Assembly: GCA_002409285.1 (NCBI GenBank)
Contig: DHUT01000023.1
Span: forward strand, 1-39,930
DNA from: Firmicutes bacterium UBA5227
GTDB taxonomy: Bacteria; Bacillota; Clostridia; Tissierellales; Sedimentibacteraceae
Length of the DNA: 39,930 nt
Direction: 5' to 3'
Shown: positions 37,839 through 39,930 of the stretch, one piece after another
How positions within the stretch are numbered: position 1 is the first letter of the stretch
Layout of the letters: each line of letters opens with the position of its first letter
Made by a program: the position numbers and the translations under genes
Notes under the pieces: model-generated
Database searches by the model: none
Told to the model about the DNA's origin: nothing
Seen by the model: only the letters and a program-made list of their open reading frames with translations

Positions 37839-38879
37839 TTATTCTGCCATTATTTCAGTCCATCTTTGGGTGTATAGATCTATGAATTCTTTTGGATCTC
37901 TGAACATTTCCATTTTATCGATATCTTCCTTTGGAATATTGAAAGCATGATTGTTCAGCAGCTCTTCATCAACCTGTTTTAAGGCTTCTGTTTGAACTGT
38001 TGAATAGCCAACCTCATCAATGTCTTTTAAAGTTGCCTCTGTTGAACATAAAAAATCAATGAATTTTTCTGCCATTTCCTGATTCTTGGCGTTGGATGGA
38101 ACGAACATGGCATCAATCCATATATTGCTGCCTTCTTTCGGAATAACAAAATCAAGGTTTTCATTTTCTGCCATTGCAGAAACAGCTTCACCTGACCACA
38201 CCAGAGCCATATCCGCTTCTTCCGCAATCATAATTTCCGGAGCGCCGTCCGTAATATAGGCCATTACGAGAGGTCGTTGTTTTATAAGCAGAGCTTTTGC
38301 TTCATCTAATTCATCCTCGTTGACTGTGTTAAGGGAATAGCCCAATAATTTAAGTGCTGCCGCAAACGCATCTCTTTGAGAATCCATCATTATTATTCTT
38401 TTTTCATGATTTTGGTCCCAAAGCATTTCCCAGCTTTTAGATGATGCATCCACAGTGTTTTTATTGTACAGTATCCCCAATGTTCCCCAAAAATAAGGGA
38501 CTGCATATTTGTTTTCAGGGTCGTAAGGCTGGTTTTTAAATGTTTCATCTATATATTTATAGTTTGGTATGTTGTCATAATTTAATTTATTGACCATTCC
38601 TTCGTTTATCATGCGTTCAACCATATATTCGCTGGAAATTATCAGGTCGTAGTTAGAAGCTCCCGCTTTTGCTTTAATGTACATTTCTTCCGGAGTTGCA
38701 TAGGTGTCATATTTAATTTTAACATCATTTGCTTTTTCAAATTCCGAAAGCAGGCTTTTGTCAATATAAATGTCATAGTTCAATACATTCAATGTTTGTT
38801 TTTCTTCTGAGCCGCAGCCTGTTGCCGCAATTAAAACAAGGCTTAGAAGGGCGATAACTAAAAGCATTCTTTTTTTCAT
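37839..38879 (-). CDS. potD: Spermidine/putrescine ABC transporter substrate-binding lipoprotein
   Basis: 346 residues. MKKRMLLVIALLSLVLIAAT is the signal peptide, followed by the lipobox Cys22 (ATGC). The mature protein begins with LNVLNYDIYIDKSLLSEFEK, and has YDTYATPEEMYIKAKAGASN, YFWGTLGILYNKNTV and MALVWSGEA, all typical of PotD/PotF. It captures polyamines outside the membrane and delivers them to PotBC. It ends the potABCD-type operon, two bases after potC. Confidence 0.88.
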   Translation of the reverse strand: MKKRMLLVIALLSLVLIAATGCGSEEKQTLNVLNYDIYIDKSLLSEFEKANDVKIKYDTYATPEEMYIKAKAGASNYDLIISSEYMVERMINEGMVNKLNYDNIPNYKYIDETFKNQPYDPENKYAVPYFWGTLGILYNKNTVDASSKSWEMLWDQNHEKRIIMMDSQRDAFAAALKLLGYSLNTVNEDELDEAKALLIKQRPLVMAYITDGAPEIMIAEEADMALVWSGEAVSAMAENENLDFVIPKEGSNIWIDAMFVPSNAKNQEMAEKFIDFLCSTEATLKDIDEVGYSTVQTEALKQVDEELLNNHAFNIPKEDIDKMEMFRDPKEFIDLYTQRWTEIMAE

Positions 38880-38881
38880 TT

Positions 38882-39682
38882 CTATACCTCACTTTTTATT
38901 GTTTTCTTAGATTTTTCCGAGTCGTTTGACCTTTTATTTATTAAAATCATTAATAATAACACGGATGTGAGCATTATTGTGGATAATGCGTTTATTGTGG
39001 GGCGAACACCTCTTCGTGCCATGGAGTATATTACAATTGAAAGATTTGTAACACCTTCACCCTTGGTAAAATAGCTTATTATGAAATCATCAATTGACAT
39101 TGTGAATGCCATCAAAAATCCGTTTATAATTCCCGGTTTGATTTCAGGTATGATTACTTTTCTCAAAGCATACATTGGGGTTGCCCCCAAATCCATGGCT
39201 GCCTCCGTCATATTGGCATCCAGCTGCTTAAGTTTTGGCATTACCGACAATATTACATAGGGGGTATTGAAAACTATGTGTGAAATCAACATGGTCTTAA
39301 ATCCAAAAGTAACATTAAAGGATATAAATAATATCATCAGGGAAATACCGGTCACTATATCGGGATTAACCACAGGAAGGTAATTAATGTTCAGCAATAG
39401 GGACTTTATCTTTCCGTTCAGTGAATTAATTCCTATTGCTGCAACAGTACCTAATACAGTGGATACAACAGCTGCAATTAATGCTATTGTAATGGTGTAA
39501 TAAAAGGCAGAACGTATATCGGTGTCCTTAAATAGCTCAACATACCATTTCAGTGAAAATCCCGTCCAGTTTGCCCTTGATTTTGATTCATTGAAGGAAA
39601 AGACCACAAGGACAATAATTGGGGCATATAGAAATATATATATTAAGCCCATGTAAATTTTTGATAAATACTTTCTTACCAC
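38882..39682 (-). CDS. potC: Spermidine/putrescine ABC transporter permease PotC
   Basis: 266 residues, six membrane helices. The EAA loop reads MTEAAMDLGATPMYALRKVI, followed by IIPEIKPGIINGFLMAFTMS and IDDFIISYF, the PotC-typical end. Stop of potB overlaps its start by several bases. Polyamine uptake is inferred from operon and family. Confidence 0.88.
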   Translation of the reverse strand: MVRKYLSKIYMGLIYIFLYAPIIVLVVFSFNESKSRANWTGFSLKWYVELFKDTDIRSAFYYTITIALIAAVVSTVLGTVAAIGINSLNGKIKSLLLNINYLPVVNPDIVTGISLMILFISFNVTFGFKTMLISHIVFNTPYVILSVMPKLKQLDANMTEAAMDLGATPMYALRKVIIPEIKPGIINGFLMAFTMSIDDFIISYFTKGEGVTNLSIVIYSMARRGVRPTINALSTIMLTSVLLLMILINKRSNDSEKSKKTIKSEV

Positions 39683-39930
39683 AGTCTTGCTCCTCCTTCC
39701 TTGTCAACATCAAATTTGTTCATTACTGACATTGAAATTAATATAATAACCATCATTATCATGGAAATGGCAGAGCCAAAATTCCAATCGCCGTTCAATA
39801 TAAACAGCTTTTCAATTAAGTTTCCTATCATCATGCTTTTATTTCCGCCTAACAGCTGGGGAATGATGAATGTGCTGACTGCAGGCATAAATACCATGAT
39901 TATTCCAGATATTACTCCCGGCATGCTGAG
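39676..39930 (-). CDS. potB: Spermidine/putrescine ABC transporter permease PotB, C-terminal end, partial
   Basis: The frame is open at the right edge; 84 residues are visible. LSMPGVISGIIMVFMPAVST and FIIPQLLGGNKSMMIGNLIE match the C-terminal part of PotB. The potA ATPase is presumably beyond the window. Its stop overlaps potC. Confidence 0.85.
   Translation of the reverse strand, partial: LSMPGVISGIIMVFMPAVSTFIIPQLLGGNKSMMIGNLIEKLFILNGDWNFGSAISMIMMVIILISMSVMNKFDVDKEGGARLW

Overview
This window looks like a piece of a low-GC, anaerobic, endospore-forming Firmicute of the Clostridia/Tissierellia type. The DNA is AT-rich, Shine-Dalgarno sites are strong (GGAGG), and GTG/TTG starts are common. 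It carries an alpha/beta-type small acid-soluble spore protein behind a sigma-G-like promoter, a YtxC-like sporulation protein, and a complete 4-hydroxybutyrate to crotonyl-CoA pathway of the Clostridium kluyveri / C. aminobutyricum type. A Sedimentibacter-like organism would fit, but that is inference. I see no rRNA, tRNA, CRISPR array, transposase or integrase.

Layout. (1) 1-2915: the end of an iron(III)-type ABC transporter (binding protein tail, fused two-domain permease, ATPase). (2) About 2916-13870: an accessory stretch of short plus-strand genes, mostly single units with their own ribosome binding sites. They include GNAT acetyltransferases, flavodoxin-like proteins, a 2H phosphoesterase, nitroreductase, isochorismatase, and DUF4180 and TIGR04076 proteins. 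Broken and chimeric gene remnants are mixed in (GrpB, GNAT, VOC twice, AlkD joined to flavodoxin, HutD joined to an AraC-type effector domain, ASCH), together with several pairs of short dispersed repeats. A type I toxin-antitoxin module sits inside it at 9055-9392. (3) 13880-15593: an ABC-2 exporter. (4) 15629-23056: a PAS/sigma-54 activator followed by a sigma-54 promoter and the operon 4hbD-sucD-nifU-like-abfD-abfT, which converts succinyl-CoA or succinate semialdehyde via 4-hydroxybutyrate to crotonyl-CoA. (5) 23074-25999: an mgtA-type Mg2+ P-type ATPase with a long leader. (6) 26239-28960: an ECF sigma factor, its zinc-binding anti-sigma factor and two membrane proteins. (7) 29098-33203: small membrane peptides, a spore protein, a methyltransferase, Hsp33, a DUF6873-like protein and a YtxC-like protein. 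(8) 33333-36806: GIY-YIG protein, DUF6530-like protein and a MoxR/VWA fusion, then an HTH regulator carrying a desulfoferrodoxin-like metal domain. (9) Minus strand, 36817-39930: a methyltransferase and the potB-potC-potD end of a spermidine/putrescine transporter.

How it works together. The clearest functional unit is the 4-hydroxybutyrate operon. The upstream enhancer-binding protein, a palindrome pair and a near-consensus -24/-12 promoter form a self-contained circuit, and the NifU-like protein may supply the [4Fe-4S] cluster that AbfD needs. The most unusual items are the toxin-antitoxin module with mirrored RNA 5' ends, the HTH-desulfoferrodoxin fusion, the AAA+/VWA fusion module and the graveyard of recombined gene fragments.
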